NCBI GenBank assembly: GCA_934120635.1
Contig: CAKOUR010000003.1
Span: 35,830-99,829 of the forward strand
DNA length: 64,000 nucleotides
Origin: an uncultured Bacilli bacterium
Lineage (GTDB): Bacteria > Bacillota_I > Bacilli_A > RF39 > UBA660
Direction: 5' to 3'
Shown here one piece after another: positions 41,930 to 52,943 of the stretch (the stretch's first letter is position 1; every line of letters begins with the position of its first letter). The notes beneath the pieces were generated by a model that did not search any database, was not told the origin of the DNA, and worked only from the letters and a program-made list of their open reading frames with translations. A program made the translations under genes and the position numbers.

Positions 41930-42592
41930 TTAATTATTTTCTAATATCTTTTTTATTTTATTAAAAATATCTTCAGCAGAATCTGACCCGCCTACTATAA
42001 TATCTTTCAAAATTCCCTTTTCTCTATAGTAATCAATAATTGGTGTTGCTTCTTTTACGTAAGTAACAAACCTTGCATTAAAAGTCTCTTCACTATCATC
42101 ACTACGAGTAGCTAAGGTATGTCCACATTTATCACAAAAACCATCAATTTTTGGTGATAAAGCAGGAACGCTTTTGTTATAACTAGCTCCACAACTAGAA
42201 CAAATTAATCGATCTAACGAACGCTTTAAGGCTAAATTTTGGTCAATATCCATATGAATAACTATTCCTTCGTCTAATCCCTGCTCTTTCATTAAATTTT
42301 CATAAACTTTTGCTTGTTCTAAAGTTCTAGGGAAGCCATCTAAGATATAACCATTATTGCAATCTACTTGTTGGATACGATTTCTTAATAAATTCACAAT
42401 TACATCATCTGAAATTAATCCACCTTGATCCATAATGCTTTTTAAGTATTCTCCCATACTACTTCCACTGGAAACTTCATCACGAAGTAAATCTCCAGTT
42501 GAGATATGAGGAATATTATATAAAGCACTAATCATTTTTGATTGTGTTCCCTTCCCTGCTGCAGGAGGGGCGATTAATATAATATTCTTCAT
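41930..42592 (-). CDS. adk: Adenylate kinase
   Basis: 220 residues. Interconverts AMP/ATP and ADP. LID zinc site CSSCGASYN...CDKCG, DGFPRTLEQA, STGDLLRDEVSSGSSMGEYL. The P-loop is IAPPAAGKGTQ, where most adenylate kinases have GPPGxGKGTQ: the first P-loop Gly and a second Gly are replaced by Ala. Its start overlaps the secY stop (ATGA). Confidence 0.97.
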   Translation of the reverse strand: MKNIILIAPPAAGKGTQSKMISALYNIPHISTGDLLRDEVSSGSSMGEYLKSIMDQGGLISDDVIVNLLRNRIQQVDCNNGYILDGFPRTLEQAKVYENLMKEQGLDEGIVIHMDIDQNLALKRSLDRLICSSCGASYNKSVPALSPKIDGFCDKCGHTLATRSDDSEETFNARFVTYVKEATPIIDYYREKGILKDIIVGGSDSAEDIFNKIKKILENN

Positions 42593-43854
42593 AGACTTTT
42601 CCTTCTTTTATTGTAACTTCTATTGACAAGACTGCTTTCTAATTGACGCATTGTCTCTAAGGCAACACCTACAATAATTAATATACTAGTTCCACCTACA
42701 CTTACACTAGTTGGTAAGTTTGTACTCATGAAGCTTGATACAACAATAGGAAGTCCTGCAATAACACAGATGAATATTGCTCCTATTAGTGTGATTCTAC
42801 TAAGTACTGTTTTAATATAACTAATTGTTTCTTTTCCTGGACGAACACCTGGGATATATCCACCCTGTCTAGATAAATTTTTAGATAATTCTTCTGGATT
42901 AACTTGGATAAATGTATATAAGAAACTAAATGCAAAAATTAAAACTAAGTAAACAATAAAACCAGTTGGTGTTGTATAAGTTACATATTTTTTTACAAAT
43001 GTTACAAATCCATTTTCACTTTTCATTAAATTAGCAATAAATGTTGGTACCGTAAAGATTACTGATGCAAAGATTACTGGCATAACGTTTGCTGAATTTA
43101 ATTTAAATGGAATATAGTTTTGTTTTGCTCCATAAGAGGAGTTTGTTTGATTAGAATACTGAATAGGAATTCTTCTTTCTGAATTTTCGATAAATACAAC
43201 GGCTATGATTATTGCAATATAAACTGCAATAAATAAGATAAATTCTAATATTCCAAGGAATAAACTCGAATTATCTAAAATTAATGTTTTAAATGTATCG
43301 ACGAAAGTTTTTGGAATGGTAGATAAAATACCTGCCATAATAAGAAGCGATATTCCATTTCCTAATCCTTTTTGTGTGATTTGATCTCCTAACCATAATA
43401 GAAAAGCTGTACCTGCAGTTAATATTACTGTTATTCTTAAATAATCGATTGCCGTTGCATCTTTTACTAGAGCAAAAGACATGGCAAATCCTTCAATAAA
43501 AGCAATAATAATTCCAAGATAACGATTAATTTGATTAATCTTTTGACGTCCTGCTGCACCACTTTCTTTTAATTCTGTAAAATATGGTAGAATATCCATT
43601 TGTAATAAACTAGTAATAATTGTTGCTGAGATATAAGGCATAACCCCTAAAGCAAAGATAGAAAATTGCTTTAGTGAGCCTCCAGTGATTGCATTTGCTA
43701 AATCACCAAAATCTACATTCTTTAGAGAAGTTACTCCAGGAACTGGAATCGTTGTTCCAACGATAAAAATAAATAAACAAAGTAATGTAAATCCTAATCT
43801 CTTTCTAATATCTTTATTCTTAGGACTAAATATTAGCTTAAGATTTTTAAACAT
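42589..43854 (-). CDS. secY: Protein translocase subunit SecY
   Basis: 421 residues, ten membrane segments. Channel of the Sec translocon. Features: FIVGTTIPVPGV plug region, GVMPYISATIITSLLQMDILP, GLGNGISLLI, and the cytoplasmic loop NLSRQGGYIPGVRPGKETISYI. Ends in TGA overlapping the adk ATG. Confidence 0.98.
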   Translation of the reverse strand: MFKNLKLIFSPKNKDIRKRLGFTLLCLFIFIVGTTIPVPGVTSLKNVDFGDLANAITGGSLKQFSIFALGVMPYISATIITSLLQMDILPYFTELKESGAAGRQKINQINRYLGIIIAFIEGFAMSFALVKDATAIDYLRITVILTAGTAFLLWLGDQITQKGLGNGISLLIMAGILSTIPKTFVDTFKTLILDNSSLFLGILEFILFIAVYIAIIIAVVFIENSERRIPIQYSNQTNSSYGAKQNYIPFKLNSANVMPVIFASVIFTVPTFIANLMKSENGFVTFVKKYVTYTTPTGFIVYLVLIFAFSFLYTFIQVNPEELSKNLSRQGGYIPGVRPGKETISYIKTVLSRITLIGAIFICVIAGLPIVVSSFMSTNLPTSVSVGGTSILIIVGVALETMRQLESSLVNRSYNKRRKSL

Positions 43855-43855
43855 A

Positions 43856-44293
43856 TTAGATCACCTCGATTGTTCCGCCAACGCTTTCAATCTTTGTTTT
43901 TGCTGTTTTTGAGAAACTTGTTGCTTTAACTGTTAATTTTTTAGTTAATTCACCGTTTCCTAAAATTTTAACGCCATCTAATTGCTTTTTTAATAAACCA
44001 GTTTCAATTAATAATTCTGGTGTAACTACTGTACCATCTTCGAAACGATTTAAATCGCTTACATTAACTGTTGCATATACAGTAGCAAATCTAGTATTGT
44101 TGAATCCTCTTTTTCCTAATCTTCTGAATAGTGGTAATTGTCCACCTTCAAATCCTACTCTTACTCCGCCGCCTGATCTAGCGTTTTGTCCTTTTTCACC
44201 TTTACCAGCAGTTTTTGAATATTTTCCACCACGACCAATTCTCTTACGAGATTGTTTTGAACCGTATGCTGGACTTAAGTTTTCTAATTTCAT
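43856..44293 (-). CDS. rplO: Ribosomal protein L15
   Basis: 145 residues. [36 protein letters not shown] are diagnostic. Its ATG shares a base with the rpsE stop, so rpmD (L30), usually located here, is missing. Confidence 0.98.
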   Translation of the reverse strand: MKLENLSPAYGSKQSRKRIGRGGKYSKTAGKGEKGQNARSGGGVRVGFEGGQLPLFRRLGKRGFNNTRFATVYATVNVSDLNRFEDGTVVTPELLIETGLLKKQLDGVKILGNGELTKKLTVKATSFSKTAKTKIESVGGTIEVI

Positions 44294-44913
44294 TATCCTC
44301 TGATCTCCTCTATTGTTTTTCCTCTTAACTCAGCAACGTGAGATGGGCTTTTTTGTTCAGCAAGTGCTCTTAGAGTTGCACGAGCCATATTAATTTTAGT
44401 ACTTGATCCAAGGCTTTTAGAAAGGACATCTTTAACACCAGCTAATTCTAATACATCACGAACAGGTCCGCCAGCTTTTACTCCAGTACCTTCTGTTGCA
44501 GGTTTTAACATTACACGAACTGCTCCTTCTTTAGTGATGATTTCGTGAGAAATAGTACGATTATCGATTAATTCAACATTGATTAGATTTCTTGATGCTG
44601 CTTGAGTTGCTTTTTTTACAGCATCTGGCATTTCTTTGGCTTTACCAACACCAATACCAACTTTTCCTTTTCTGTTTCCTACTACAACAGTGGCAGAGAA
44701 ACGGAATTGACGACCACCTTTAACAACTTTAGTAACACGTTTAATATCGATTACTTTATCTTCTAAATCTGTTTTTGGTTTAGAAAAATTATTGTTACGA
44801 CGAGGACGTCTATTATTATTGTTGTTACGTCTAAATTCTTTTTTACCAGTTTCAGATGAAGAAGTATTTTCTTCTGTTGTAACAACTTCTTTCTTAACGT
44901 TTTCTTCGTTCAT
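44293..44913 (-). CDS. rpsE: Ribosomal protein S5 with N-terminal extension
   Basis: 206 residues, about 40 longer than typical. The extra N-terminal stretch is disordered and Glu/Asn/Arg-rich ([18 protein letters not shown]). The core shows [35 protein letters not shown], and C-terminal [18 protein letters not shown]5 acts in decoding accuracy. Confidence 0.97.
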   Translation of the reverse strand: MNEENVKKEVVTTEENTSSSETGKKEFRRNNNNNRRPRRNNNFSKPKTDLEDKVIDIKRVTKVVKGGRQFRFSATVVVGNRKGKVGIGVGKAKEMPDAVKKATQAASRNLINVELIDNRTISHEIITKEGAVRVMLKPATEGTGVKAGGPVRDVLELAGVKDVLSKSLGSSTKINMARATLRALAEQKSPSHVAELRGKTIEEIRG

Positions 44914-44928
44914 TAGTTATCCTCCTTA

Positions 44929-45291
44929 TTAGAATTCTAAGCCGTTTTCACGTGCTGCTTCTGCTAAAGCTTTTACACGTCCATGATATAAGTATCCACC
45001 TCTATCAAAAACAACTTCTTTAATATTTGCTTTATTTGCTCTTTTAGCAATTTCAGCTCCAATGATTTTAGCTGCTTCTACATTTCCACCATTTTTAAGG
45101 TTTAATTCTTTTTCAAGACTAGAAGCACTAACTAATGTTACGCCTTTTTCATCATCGATGATTTGAGCAGTAATGTTTGCGTTTGAACGAAAGACATTTA
45201 ATCTTGGACGAGTACTAGTACCAGCAAGATTTTCACGAATTCTTGAATGTCTTTCTTTACGCATATCATTTCTTGAAACTTTACTTATCAT
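44929..45291 (-). CDS. rplR: Ribosomal protein L18
   Basis: 120 residues. [24 protein letters not shown] and [22 protein letters not shown] identify this 5S rRNA-binding protein. Confidence 0.98.
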   Translation of the reverse strand: MISKVSRNDMRKERHSRIRENLAGTSTRPRLNVFRSNANITAQIIDDEKGVTLVSASSLEKELNLKNGGNVEAAKIIGAEIAKRANKANIKEVVFDRGGYLYHGRVKALAEAARENGLEF

Positions 45292-45315
45292 ACGAATTAG
45301 TCTCCTTTACTTTAT

Positions 45316-45855
45316 TTATTTAGATGCTTTCTTTCCTTCTTTACGACGGATATGTTCACCAACATAATGAATTCCTTTACCTTTATATGGTTCAGGTTTT
45401 CTTAATTCACGAATTTCTGCCGCAAATTTTCCAAGAGCGCATTTATCAATTCCGGATAATTCGATTTCAGTATTGCTAATTTGTTTTACTTCAATACCTT
45501 CTGGAATATCTACATTATCTAAATGAGATTTACCATCTTGAACAGTTAATACTTTTCCTTTTACTGTAAAACGATAACCAACACCAACAATCTCTAATCC
45601 TTTTGTATAACCTTCTGTTACACCAATTAACATATTTCTAATATTTGCATTAGTAGTACCATGCATTTCATTAGTATGTTTTAAATTATTTAATACTTCA
45701 ACAGCAATTTCATTATCTTTAATGTTTACTTTAATGTTTTTATCAATTACTAAAGATAATTCTCCTTTAGGTCCTTTTACTGTTAAATTTTGTCCATTTA
45801 ATTCTACATTAACTTTTTCTGGTATTGTTAAAATTCTTTTTCCAATACGACTCAT
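45316..45855 (-). CDS. rplF: Ribosomal protein L6
   Basis: 179 residues. MSRIGKRILTIPEKV, VGVGYRFTVKGKVL and RELRKPEPYKGKGIHYVGE are family marks. Confidence 0.98.
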   Translation of the reverse strand: MSRIGKRILTIPEKVNVELNGQNLTVKGPKGELSLVIDKNIKVNIKDNEIAVEVLNNLKHTNEMHGTTNANIRNMLIGVTEGYTKGLEIVGVGYRFTVKGKVLTVQDGKSHLDNVDIPEGIEVKQISNTEIELSGIDKCALGKFAAEIRELRKPEPYKGKGIHYVGEHIRRKEGKKASK

Positions 45856-45873
45856 AGCAACCTCCTTTTGGGC

Positions 45874-46266
45874 TTACCAAATGTAAGCAATTACCTCTCC
45901 ACCAACATTATTTTTTCTTGCAAGCTTATCTGTCATTACACCTTTAGATGTTGAAATAATAGCTATTCCAAGTCCGTTTAATACTTTAGGAATATTATTT
46001 GCCTCAGCATATACACGAAGACCTGGTTTTGAAATTCTCTTTAAGCCAGTGATTACTCTTTCTTTATTTTTACCATATTTTAAAGTCAATGTTAAGATAT
46101 TTTGAACATCATTTTTTTCAATACTAAAATCAGTAATGAAACCTTCATCTTTTAAAATAGATGCAATTGTCTCTTTCATTTTAGAAGATGGCATTGACAC
46201 TTCTTTTGCATGATTTTGGTTTGCATTACGAATACGTGTTAGCATATCTGCGATTGGATCTGTCAT
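45874..46266 (-). CDS. rpsH: Ribosomal protein S8
   Basis: 130 residues. [20 protein letters not shown], and C-terminal [32 protein letters not shown]8 binds 16S rRNA and can control spc operons. Confidence 0.98.
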   Translation of the reverse strand: MTDPIADMLTRIRNANQNHAKEVSMPSSKMKETIASILKDEGFITDFSIEKNDVQNILTLTLKYGKNKERVITGLKRISKPGLRVYAEANNIPKVLNGLGIAIISTSKGVMTDKLARKNNVGGEVIAYIW

Positions 46267-46297
46267 TAAAATCCCTCCTTCTTTTATTCAAATTGGA

Positions 46298-46483
46298 TTA
46301 CCAACTAGATTTTTTTACACCTGGTATTTGTCCTTTATACGCTAATTCTCTAAAACAAATACGGCAAATACCAAACTTACTCATTACAGCGTGTGGTCTT
46401 CCACAACGAGAACAACGAGTATATTCTCTTACTTTATATTTTTGTGGTCTAGATTGTTTTACAACCATTGATTTTCTTGCCAT
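46298..46483 (-). CDS. rpsN: Ribosomal protein S14, zinc-binding type
   Basis: 61 residues. [21 protein letters not shown] gives the CxxC...CxxC zinc site of the short type Z form. Confidence 0.98.
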   Translation of the reverse strand: MARKSMVVKQSRPQKYKVREYTRCSRCGRPHAVMSKFGICRICFRELAYKGQIPGVKKSSW

Positions 46484-46494
46484 GTTTTTCCTCC

Positions 46495-47034
46495 TTATTT
46501 CCTAAAAGGAACTCCAAGTTCTTTTAATAAATCATAAGCTTCTTCATTTGTTTTTGCGGTAGTAACAATAACAATATCCATACCTCTTACTTTTGTTACT
46601 TCATCAAAGTTAATTTCAGGGAAAATTAATTGTTCTTTAATTCCAATTGTATAATTTCCTCTTCCATCAAAACTTCTTGAAGATAATCCTCTGAAGTCTC
46701 TTACCATAGGTAAGCTGATTGAAATTAACTTATCAAGGAATGTATACATTTTATCTCCTCTTAAAGTAACTTTGCAGCCAATTTTGTTTCCTTCTCTTAA
46801 TTTAAATGAAGAAATTGATTTTTTAGCAGTTGTTTCAATAGGTTTTTGACCAGTAATTTTCTCTAAATCTTCAAGAGCTGCTTCTAATAATTTAGAATTC
46901 GATAAAGCATCTCCTACACCCATATTTACAACGATTTTATCAATTTTAGGTACTAGCATTACTGTGCTATAACCACGCTTAGACATTAAACTTGGAACAA
47001 CTTCATTTCTATATTTTTCTTCTAGGCGGTTCAT
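46495..47034 (-). CDS. rplE: Ribosomal protein L5
   Basis: 179 residues. [35 protein letters not shown] and [24 protein letters not shown] are diagnostic. Confidence 0.98.
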   Translation of the reverse strand: MNRLEEKYRNEVVPSLMSKRGYSTVMLVPKIDKIVVNMGVGDALSNSKLLEAALEDLEKITGQKPIETTAKKSISSFKLREGNKIGCKVTLRGDKMYTFLDKLISISLPMVRDFRGLSSRSFDGRGNYTIGIKEQLIFPEINFDEVTKVRGMDIVIVTTAKTNEEAYDLLKELGVPFRK

Positions 47035-47072
47035 TTGAAATCCACCCTCCTTCCAAAACGTTTATCGCGATT

Positions 47073-47318
47073 TTATTTTTCTTTTTTATTTTTTGATTTT
47101 TCTTTTACTTCTTCTAATTTTACATTTGAACGATGAATAGGAGCTTCTGTTTCTCTAATTTCTCCTGTACCGTTGTTGTATTTAGGCTTGATATGCTTTT
47201 TTACAATATTTACACCTTCAACGATTACTTTATCATCAACTACTTTTAAAACTTTACCAGTTTTTCCTTTGTTTGCACCTGCAATAACAGTAACTTTATC
47301 ACCAGTTTTTAATTTCAT
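47073..47318 (-). CDS. rplX: Ribosomal protein L24
   Basis: 81 residues from the ATG at 47318 ([21 protein letters not shown]), which has AGGAGG 7 nt upstream; the in-frame ATG at 47336 lies ahead of that Shine-Dalgarno. KOW motif visible. Lys/Glu-rich tail. Confidence 0.96.
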   Translation of the reverse strand: MKLKTGDKVTVIAGANKGKTGKVLKVVDDKVIVEGVNIVKKHIKPKYNNGTGEIRETEAPIHRSNVKLEEVKEKSKNKKEK

Positions 47319-47361
47319 GAATATCCCTCCTAACATTTATAAATGTATTGTTTCTTTCGTT

Positions 47362-47418
47362 AAAATACTTAAAAGTTTTGAATCTTTAAATTATAGTGTC
47401 AAACCCAAGAAGTATTTT
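47362..47418. repeat. Intercistronic inverted repeat between rplN and rplX
   Basis: AAAATACTT (47362-47370) and AAGTATTTT (47410-47418), a perfect 9-bp stem around about 40 nt that includes ACACTATAAT on the minus strand. A similar layout occurs between rplC and rplD. Confidence 0.45.
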
Positions 47419-47785
47419 ATAGTACATCTTTCGCTAAACTTACGATTTTCATGAAACCTTTTTCTCTAAGTTCACGAGCTACTGGGCCTAAAACACGAGT
47501 TCCTACTGGGCTTTTGTCATCTTTAATAATTACGCAAGCATTATCATCAAATTTGATATAACTTCCATCTTCTCTTCTTACACCAAATTTTGATCTAACA
47601 ATAACTGCCTTTACAACTTTTCCTTTTCCAATATTTCCATTAGGAGTTGCTTTTTTTACAGTTCCTACAACAATATCTCCAATATTCCCAGTTTTTACTT
47701 TACTTCCTCCAAGAACTCTAATTACTAATAATTCACGAGCTCCACAGTTATCAGCCACTTTTAAACGGCTTTCTTGTTGTATCAT
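47417..47785 (-). CDS. rplN: Ribosomal protein L14
   Basis: 122 residues. [28 protein letters not shown] and [28 protein letters not shown] are diagnostic. Confidence 0.99.
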   Translation of the reverse strand: MIQQESRLKVADNCGARELLVIRVLGGSKVKTGNIGDIVVGTVKKATPNGNIGKGKVVKAVIVRSKFGVRREDGSYIKFDDNACVIIKDDKSPVGTRVLGPVARELREKGFMKIVSLAKDVL

Positions 47786-47812
47786 TTAAATTCCTCCTTC
47801 CAACAAAAGAGA

Positions 47813-48073
47813 TTATAATATAACAGCTTTTTCAATAATTTCTGCTAACTCATATCTTTTGGTTTTTGATAATGGTCTAGTCATAACAAGTCTTACCTTG
47901 TCACCAACGTGTGCTTGATTTTCCTCGTCATGAGCAGCAAACTTTTTAGAATGTTTTACTCTTTTTCCGTAGATTGGATCTTTTCTAAAGTAATCTACTC
48001 TGACTGTGATTGTCTTATCTGCCTTATCACTTACAACTGTACCAATTAATTCTTGTTTTTTTCTTTCGTTCAT
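47813..48073 (-). CDS. rpsQ: Ribosomal protein S17
   Basis: 86 residues. [31 protein letters not shown] and [24 protein letters not shown] are diagnostic. Confidence 0.98.
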   Translation of the reverse strand: MNERKKQELIGTVVSDKADKTITVRVDYFRKDPIYGKRVKHSKKFAAHDEENQAHVGDKVRLVMTRPLSKTKRYELAEIIEKAVIL

Positions 48074-48090
48074 AAGGACTATACCTCCTC

Positions 48091-48297
48091 TTAATTTTCT
48101 ATTTTACGACTATTTAGAATTGTTTTAAGTCTAGCAACATCTTTTCTAAGTTCAGGAATGCGTGCTGGGTTTTCCAAAGTACCTGTTGCTTGTTTCATTC
48201 TTAATTTTAGCAATTCTTCTTTTGCATCTTTAATTTTCTTATTAATCTCTTCAGTGGTTAAATTTTGAAATTCTTTCATTTTGTCTTTATGCTTCAT
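48091..48297 (-). CDS. rpmC: Ribosomal protein L29
   Basis: 68 residues from the ATG at 48297, with GGTGAT 6 nt upstream; the longer reading needs a GTG inside the Shine-Dalgarno. [35 protein letters not shown] is diagnostic. It overlaps rplP by 11 bp. Confidence 0.96.
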   Translation of the reverse strand: MKHKDKMKEFQNLTTEEINKKIKDAKEELLKLRMKQATGTLENPARIPELRKDVARLKTILNSRKIEN

Positions 48298-48718
48298 TCT
48301 TATCACCACTTTCTTCTTTCTTTACAAATTTACATTTGATTGGAAGTTTATGAGAGGCAAGTCTTAAAGCTTCTCTTGCAACATCTTCTGTAACTTCGTC
48401 AATTTCAAACATAATTTTTCCTTCTTTAACAACAGCAACCCAAACTTCTGGTTCACCTTTACCTTTACCTTGACGAGTTTCAAGAGGTTTTTTTGTTAAA
48501 GATAGATTTGGGAATATATTTACCCATACTTTTCCGCCACGTTTCATATATCTTGTCATTGCAACACGAGCTGCTTCGATTTGATTTGCTGTAATCCAAG
48601 CTCCTTCTTTGGCCATTAATCCATATTTACCAAAGTGAAGTTCTGTATTACCACGTGATTTTCCTTCGTATTTTAAACGGAAAGTTTTTCTATGTTTAGT
48701 TCTTTTTGGCATTAACAT
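48287..48718 (-). CDS. rplP: Ribosomal protein L16
   Basis: 143 residues. [44 protein letters not shown], and [17 protein letters not shown] are diagnostic. It overlaps rpsC by 23 bp and has GGAGG 8 nt before ATG 48718. Confidence 0.98.
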   Translation of the reverse strand: MLMPKRTKHRKTFRLKYEGKSRGNTELHFGKYGLMAKEGAWITANQIEAARVAMTRYMKRGGKVWVNIFPNLSLTKKPLETRQGKGKGEPEVWVAVVKEGKIMFEIDEVTEDVAREALRLASHKLPIKCKFVKKEESGDKNEA

Positions 48719-49370
48719 GAGAATTACCTCCCTTATTATCTTTATCTAAGATTTCACCTTTATAAATCCAAACCTTTACGCCAATCTTACCATAAGTAGT
48801 ATCAGCTTCAGCAGTAGCATAATCGATATTTGCTCTTAGGGTATGCAAAGGAATTGTTCCTTCTGAATATCCTTCTCCACGAGCGATATCTGCTCCGCCT
48901 AATCTTCCAGATACAAGAGTTTTAATTCCTTTTGCACCTGCTTTCATTGTATTTCTAATTGCTTTCTTTTGAGCAACTCTGAACGATACACGATTTTCAA
49001 TGTTGTGAGCAATTGTTTCTGCTACTAATTTTGCAATCATATCAGGATTTTTTACTTCAACAACAGAAATTTGCATATCTTCATTTACTAACTTAGAAAG
49101 TTCTTTCTTAACTTTTTCTATTTCTGCACCATTTTGACCAATTACTAGACCAGGTTTTGATACATACATAATTACTTCTGCTCTTTTAGCATTTCTTTCG
49201 ATTACGATTTGAGAAATACCAGCAGTTTTAAATTTCTTTTCTAAATATCTTCTGATTTTTACATCATTATTTAAATATTTAGAGAAATCTTTATTGTTAG
49301 CATACCATTTTGCATCCCAGTCTTTATTAATTCCAATTCTAAGTCCAATTGGGCTAACTTTTTGTCCCAT
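48696..49370 (-). CDS. rpsC: Ribosomal protein S3
   Basis: 224 residues. [24 protein letters not shown], a KH domain with [19 protein letters not shown], and C-terminal [32 protein letters not shown]3 lines the mRNA entry tunnel. Confidence 0.98.
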   Translation of the reverse strand: MGQKVSPIGLRIGINKDWDAKWYANNKDFSKYLNNDVKIRRYLEKKFKTAGISQIVIERNAKRAEVIMYVSKPGLVIGQNGAEIEKVKKELSKLVNEDMQISVVEVKNPDMIAKLVAETIAHNIENRVSFRVAQKKAIRNTMKAGAKGIKTLVSGRLGGADIARGEGYSEGTIPLHTLRANIDYATAEADTTYGKIGVKVWIYKGEILDKDNKGGNSHVNAKKN

Positions 49371-49388
49371 CTATGGTCCTCCTTTACT

Positions 49389-49730
49389 TTATTTTTCTGC
49401 TACAATCACTGTAATGTGACTTGTTTTATGATCATTTCTTCCAACGTGTCCGCGTGAATCCATTTTTGCTCTTTTTAGAACCATACCTTCATCAACGAAA
49501 CAAGTTTTAACATATAAATTTTCTTCATTCATATTATAATTATTCACTGCATTTGCAACACTAGAGTTTAATACTTTTTCAATTACTCTAGCTGCGCGTT
49601 GTGGTTGATTAGCTAAAATGCTTCTAGCATCCATAACGCTTTTTCCTCTGATTAAATCAATGATTAATCTTGTTTTACGAGGGGCAATTCTTACAGTTTT
49701 TAAAACTGCTTTTGCTTCAGTATTTGCCAT
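49389..49730 (-). CDS. rplV: Ribosomal protein L22
   Basis: 113 residues. VRIAPRKTRLIIDLIRGKSVMDA and KRAMDSRGHVGRNDHKTSHITV-type C-terminus place it near the exit tunnel. Confidence 0.97.
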   Translation of the reverse strand: MANTEAKAVLKTVRIAPRKTRLIIDLIRGKSVMDARSILANQPQRAARVIEKVLNSSVANAVNNYNMNEENLYVKTCFVDEGMVLKRAKMDSRGHVGRNDHKTSHITVIVAEK

Positions 49731-49756
49731 TCTTAGTTCCTCCTTACAACAGTTTT

Positions 49757-50026
49757 CTATTTCTTCTTATCTGCGCCGTGTCCACCAAATTTACGAGTCA
49801 TAGAGAATTCTCCTAATTTATGTCCTACCATATCTTCAGTAACATAAACTGGAATGAATTCCTTACCATTATGTACTGCAAAAGTGTGTCCAATAAAATC
49901 AGGATAAATTGTTGAACGACGAGACCAAGTTTTAATTACTTCTTTTTTTCCAGATTCATTTAACTTTTTAACCTTATCTAATAATCTATCAAAGACATAA
50001 GGTCCTTTTTTTAAACTTCTTGCCAT
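49757..50026 (-). CDS. rpsS: Ribosomal protein S19
   Basis: 89 residues. [39 protein letters not shown] and [19 protein letters not shown]. Confidence 0.98.
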   Translation of the reverse strand: MARSLKKGPYVFDRLLDKVKKLNESGKKEVIKTWSRRSTIYPDFIGHTFAVHNGKEFIPVYVTEDMVGHKLGEFSMTRKFGGHGADKKK

Positions 50027-50048
50027 TTAAACTTTCAATCCTTTCTTT

Positions 50049-50879
50049 TTATTTCTTACGACGAGTCACGATATATTTATCTGATTCTTTTTTATTTTTT
50101 CTAGTTTTATATCCTAGTGCTGGTTTACCCCATGGAGTCATTGGTCCACTTCTACCGATTGGAGCTCTACCTTCACCACCACCATGTGGGTGATCATTAG
50201 GGTTCATAACAGATCCACGTACAGTAGGTCTAAATCCTTTATATCTTGTACGACCTGCTTTACCAATTTTAACAAGTCCAAAATCTTCATTTCCTACAAC
50301 ACCGATTGTTGCACGACAAGTTCCTAAGATTTTTCTTTGTTCACCACTAGCAAGTCTAATTAATACATACTTACCTTCACGGCCTAAAATTTGAGCACTA
50401 TTTCCAGCACTTCTAGCAAGTTGTCCACCTTTTCCAGGTCTTAATTCAATGTTATGAATTACAGTACCAACTGGAATATTCATGATTTCCATTGTATTAC
50501 CAGTTTTTACATCAACTTTACTGCCTGATTCTACAACATCACCAACTTTTAGTCCTTTAGGAGCTAAAATGTATGATTTTGTACCATCTTTATAAGTAAT
50601 TAATGCAATGTTAGATGATCTATTTGGATCGTATTCAATTGCATTTACAATAGCAGTAATTCCATCTTTTGTTCTTTTAAAATCAATTAGACGATATTTT
50701 CTTTTTACACCGCCACCACGATGTCTTACTGTAATTTTTCCTTGGTTATTACGACCATTTGTTTTTTTCTTGGTTACAACTAAACTTTTTTCAGGAGTGG
50801 TCTTGGTAATTTCTTCATTTTTCAAAGTACTTTTTTGTCTTTGACCATTGGTAATTGCTTTATATACTTTTATAGCCAT
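50049..50879 (-). CDS. rplB: Ribosomal protein L2
   Basis: 276 residues. [22 protein letters not shown], the invariant [19 protein letters not shown] and C-terminal [18 protein letters not shown]. Confidence 0.99.
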   Translation of the reverse strand: MAIKVYKAITNGQRQKSTLKNEEITKTTPEKSLVVTKKKTNGRNNQGKITVRHRGGGVKRKYRLIDFKRTKDGITAIVNAIEYDPNRSSNIALITYKDGTKSYILAPKGLKVGDVVESGSKVDVKTGNTMEIMNIPVGTVIHNIELRPGKGGQLARSAGNSAQILGREGKYVLIRLASGEQRKILGTCRATIGVVGNEDFGLVKIGKAGRTRYKGFRPTVRGSVMNPNDHPHGGGEGRAPIGRSGPMTPWGKPALGYKTRKNKKESDKYIVTRRKK

Positions 50880-50897
50880 TATAATTTTCCTCCTTTA

Positions 50898-51173
50898 TTA
50901 GTCGAAACTAATCGTATTTCCTTCTGCTAATTTTACAATAGCTTTCTTATAACGATTTGTTTTACCAGTATATCTTCCTACTCTTCTATCTTTTGGATGA
51001 ACATTAATAGTACGAATATCAATAACACGTACATTAAAAGCATCTTCGATAGCTTGTTTAATTTGTGTTTTATTTGCTCTAACATCTACTTTGAAAACGT
51101 ATTTTCCTTCACTTTCCATAGATGCAGATTTTTCAGTGATTACAGGAGCAAATATAATATCATAATTATTCAC
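50898..51173 (-). CDS. rplW: Ribosomal protein L23
   Basis: 91 residues. DIIFAPVITEKSASMESEGKYVF, VDVRANKTQIKQAIEDAFNVRV. Exit-tunnel protein that docks trigger factor and SRP. Overlaps rplD by 8 bp. Confidence 0.98.
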   Translation of the reverse strand: MNNYDIIFAPVITEKSASMESEGKYVFKVDVRANKTQIKQAIEDAFNVRVIDIRTINVHPKDRRVGRYTGKTNRYKKAIVKLAEGNTISFD

Positions 51174-51801
51174 GAGTAAGCACCTCCTCTAATTTGTTTA
51201 GAGCACTTTCTGTAATTAACATGTTGTCAGCATTTACAGTATCGAACGCATTTACTTCTTCAAATGTTACTAATTTTACATTTGGTAAATTACGACATGC
51301 TAAGCAAACATTTTCTGTTAATTCATCTACTACTACTAGTACTTTATTATTTCTAATTTTAAGATTATCTAATAGATTAATCATATTTTTTGTTTTATTA
51401 TCTTCAAAACTTAAATTTTCAAGAATAATTAACTCTTTATCTAAGTTCTTATAAGATAATGCAGATAAAACAGCAAGTCTTCTTTCTTTTTTGTTTTGTT
51501 TCTTTTTATAGTTTTTGTTTGGAGTTGGTCCAAATACAATTCCACCGCCACGCCATTGAGTTGCACGAATGCTTCCTTGACGAGCGTTACCTGTTCCTTT
51601 TTGTTTCCATGGTTTTCTTCCACCACCACGAACTTCACTTCTAGTTTTTGTTGATGCACTAGCTTGGCGTGCATTAGCCATATTTAAAACAATTGCATTA
51701 TGTAACACTGCATCGTTTGGTTCGATTGCAAAAATGTTATCATTTAATTTAATATCCTTAACCTTTTCACCGTTAATGTTTAATAATTCTATTTTAGCCA
51801 T
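51166..51801 (-). CDS. rplD: Ribosomal protein L4
   Basis: 211 residues from the ATG at 51801 (MAKIELLNINGEKV), which has AAAGGAAG 8 nt upstream. Loop TRSEVRGGGRKPWKQKGTGNAR and GGGIVFGPTPNKNYKKKQNKK are diagnostic. Confidence 0.97.
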   Translation of the reverse strand: MAKIELLNINGEKVKDIKLNDNIFAIEPNDAVLHNAIVLNMANARQASASTKTRSEVRGGGRKPWKQKGTGNARQGSIRATQWRGGGIVFGPTPNKNYKKKQNKKERRLAVLSALSYKNLDKELIILENLSFEDNKTKNMINLLDNLKIRNNKVLVVVDELTENVCLACRNLPNVKLVTFEEVNAFDTVNADNMLITESALNKLEEVLTRE

Positions 51802-51837
51802 TTTCTTCTTCCTTTCTGCCATACTAATCATTTAAGA

Positions 51838-51895
51838 ATAACTTTTCTATATTATAGTGTGTTCTTTATAAAACAATAATACTTAAAATTATTCT
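51838..51895. repeat. Intercistronic inverted repeat between rplC and rplD
   Basis: On the minus strand AGAATAA and TTATTCT close a loop that contains ACACTATAAT, as in the rplN-rplX gap. No T run follows. Confidence 0.35.
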
Positions 51896-52620
51896 TCTGT
51901 TTGTGATGGTACTTCTTCAGAAGTATTTTCTTCTACTACTTCAGGAGTTTCAACTTCGTAAGTAATTAATTCTAAAGCTTCGTTTGCTTTTCCTTCGTGT
52001 TTAATAGAAGATTTTACAAATACTAGTGAATTTTTAGGTCCAGGAACGTTTCCTTTAATTAATAAGCAATTGTTATCTAAATCAACTGAAATGATTTCTA
52101 AGTTTTGAACAGTTACTTGTTCTCCACCCATTCTACCAGGCATTTTCTTTCCTGGTAATACTCTCATTGGTAACATTGTACCTAATGATCCTACACCACG
52201 GTGATATTGGCTACCATGTCCCATAGGTCCACGAGATTGGTTCCATCTTTTAATAACACCTTGTGTTCCTTTTCCTTTTGAAGTGCCAGTTACGTCTACA
52301 ACTTCTCCTACACTAAATACATCAGCCTTTAATTCTTGGCCTAAACTGTATCCGCTAACATCAACACCTCTAAGTTCTTTTAAGAAGCGCTTAGGTGTAG
52401 TATTAGCTTTCTTTAAATGACCGATTTCTGGTTTGTTACTACGACGTTCTTTTTTCTCTACACTAGCAAGTTGAATTGCTTCATATCCATCATTTTCTTT
52501 TGTTTTGATTTGACTTACGATATTTGGTTCAACTTCTACTACTGTAACAGGAACTAATTTACCGTTTGTAGCAAAAACTTGAGTCATTCCTCTTTTGATA
52601 CCTAAGATTCCTTTCATCAT
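51889..52620 (-). CDS. rplC: Ribosomal protein L3
   Basis: 243 residues with an acidic C-terminal extension of about 30 residues ([20 protein letters not shown]). Core: [63 protein letters not shown] and [18 protein letters not shown]. Confidence 0.98.
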   Translation of the reverse strand: MMKGILGIKRGMTQVFATNGKLVPVTVVEVEPNIVSQIKTKENDGYEAIQLASVEKKERRSNKPEIGHLKKANTTPKRFLKELRGVDVSGYSLGQELKADVFSVGEVVDVTGTSKGKGTQGVIKRWNQSRGPMGHGSQYHRGVGSLGTMLPMRVLPGKKMPGRMGGEQVTVQNLEIISVDLDNNCLLIKGNVPGPKNSLVFVKSSIKHEGKANEALELITYEVETPEVVEENTSEEVPSQTEE

Positions 52621-52634
52621 TAGTCTTTCCTTTC

Positions 52635-52943
52635 TTAATATTTGATTTGTATATCAACACCACTAGGTAAATCTAAGTGACTTAATGCACTTATTGTTTC
52701 TTTACTTGGGTTATTGATGTCAATTAATCTTTTGTGCGTACGAATCTCAAATTGTTCTCTTGAGTCTTTGTACTTATGAACTGCTCTTAAGATTGTATAC
52801 TTTTGTACCTTAGTTGGTAATGGTACTGGTCCTGATACTTCTCCACCAGTTCTTTTTACTGTTGCAACAATTTTAGCTGCTGCCTCATCAATGATTTGGT
52901 GTTCGTATGCCTTTAGCGTAATTCTAACCTTTGTACTTGACAT
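52635..52943 (-). CDS. rpsJ: Ribosomal protein S10
   Basis: 102 residues from the ATG at 52943 ([19 protein letters not shown]), with AAAGGAGGAG upstream; the longer reading would start inside the leader [27 protein letters not shown] is invariant. First gene of the cluster; S10 (NusE) also works in antitermination. Confidence 0.97.
   Translation of the reverse strand: MSSTKVRITLKAYEHQIIDEAAAKIVATVKRTGGEVSGPVPLPTKVQKYTILRAVHKYKDSREQFEIRTHKRLIDINNPSKETISALSHLDLPSGVDIQIKY

Noticed and set aside
51441..51674. Second minus-strand frame inside rplD
   Set aside because: Complete overlap with the highly conserved L4 gene and no ribosome binding site.
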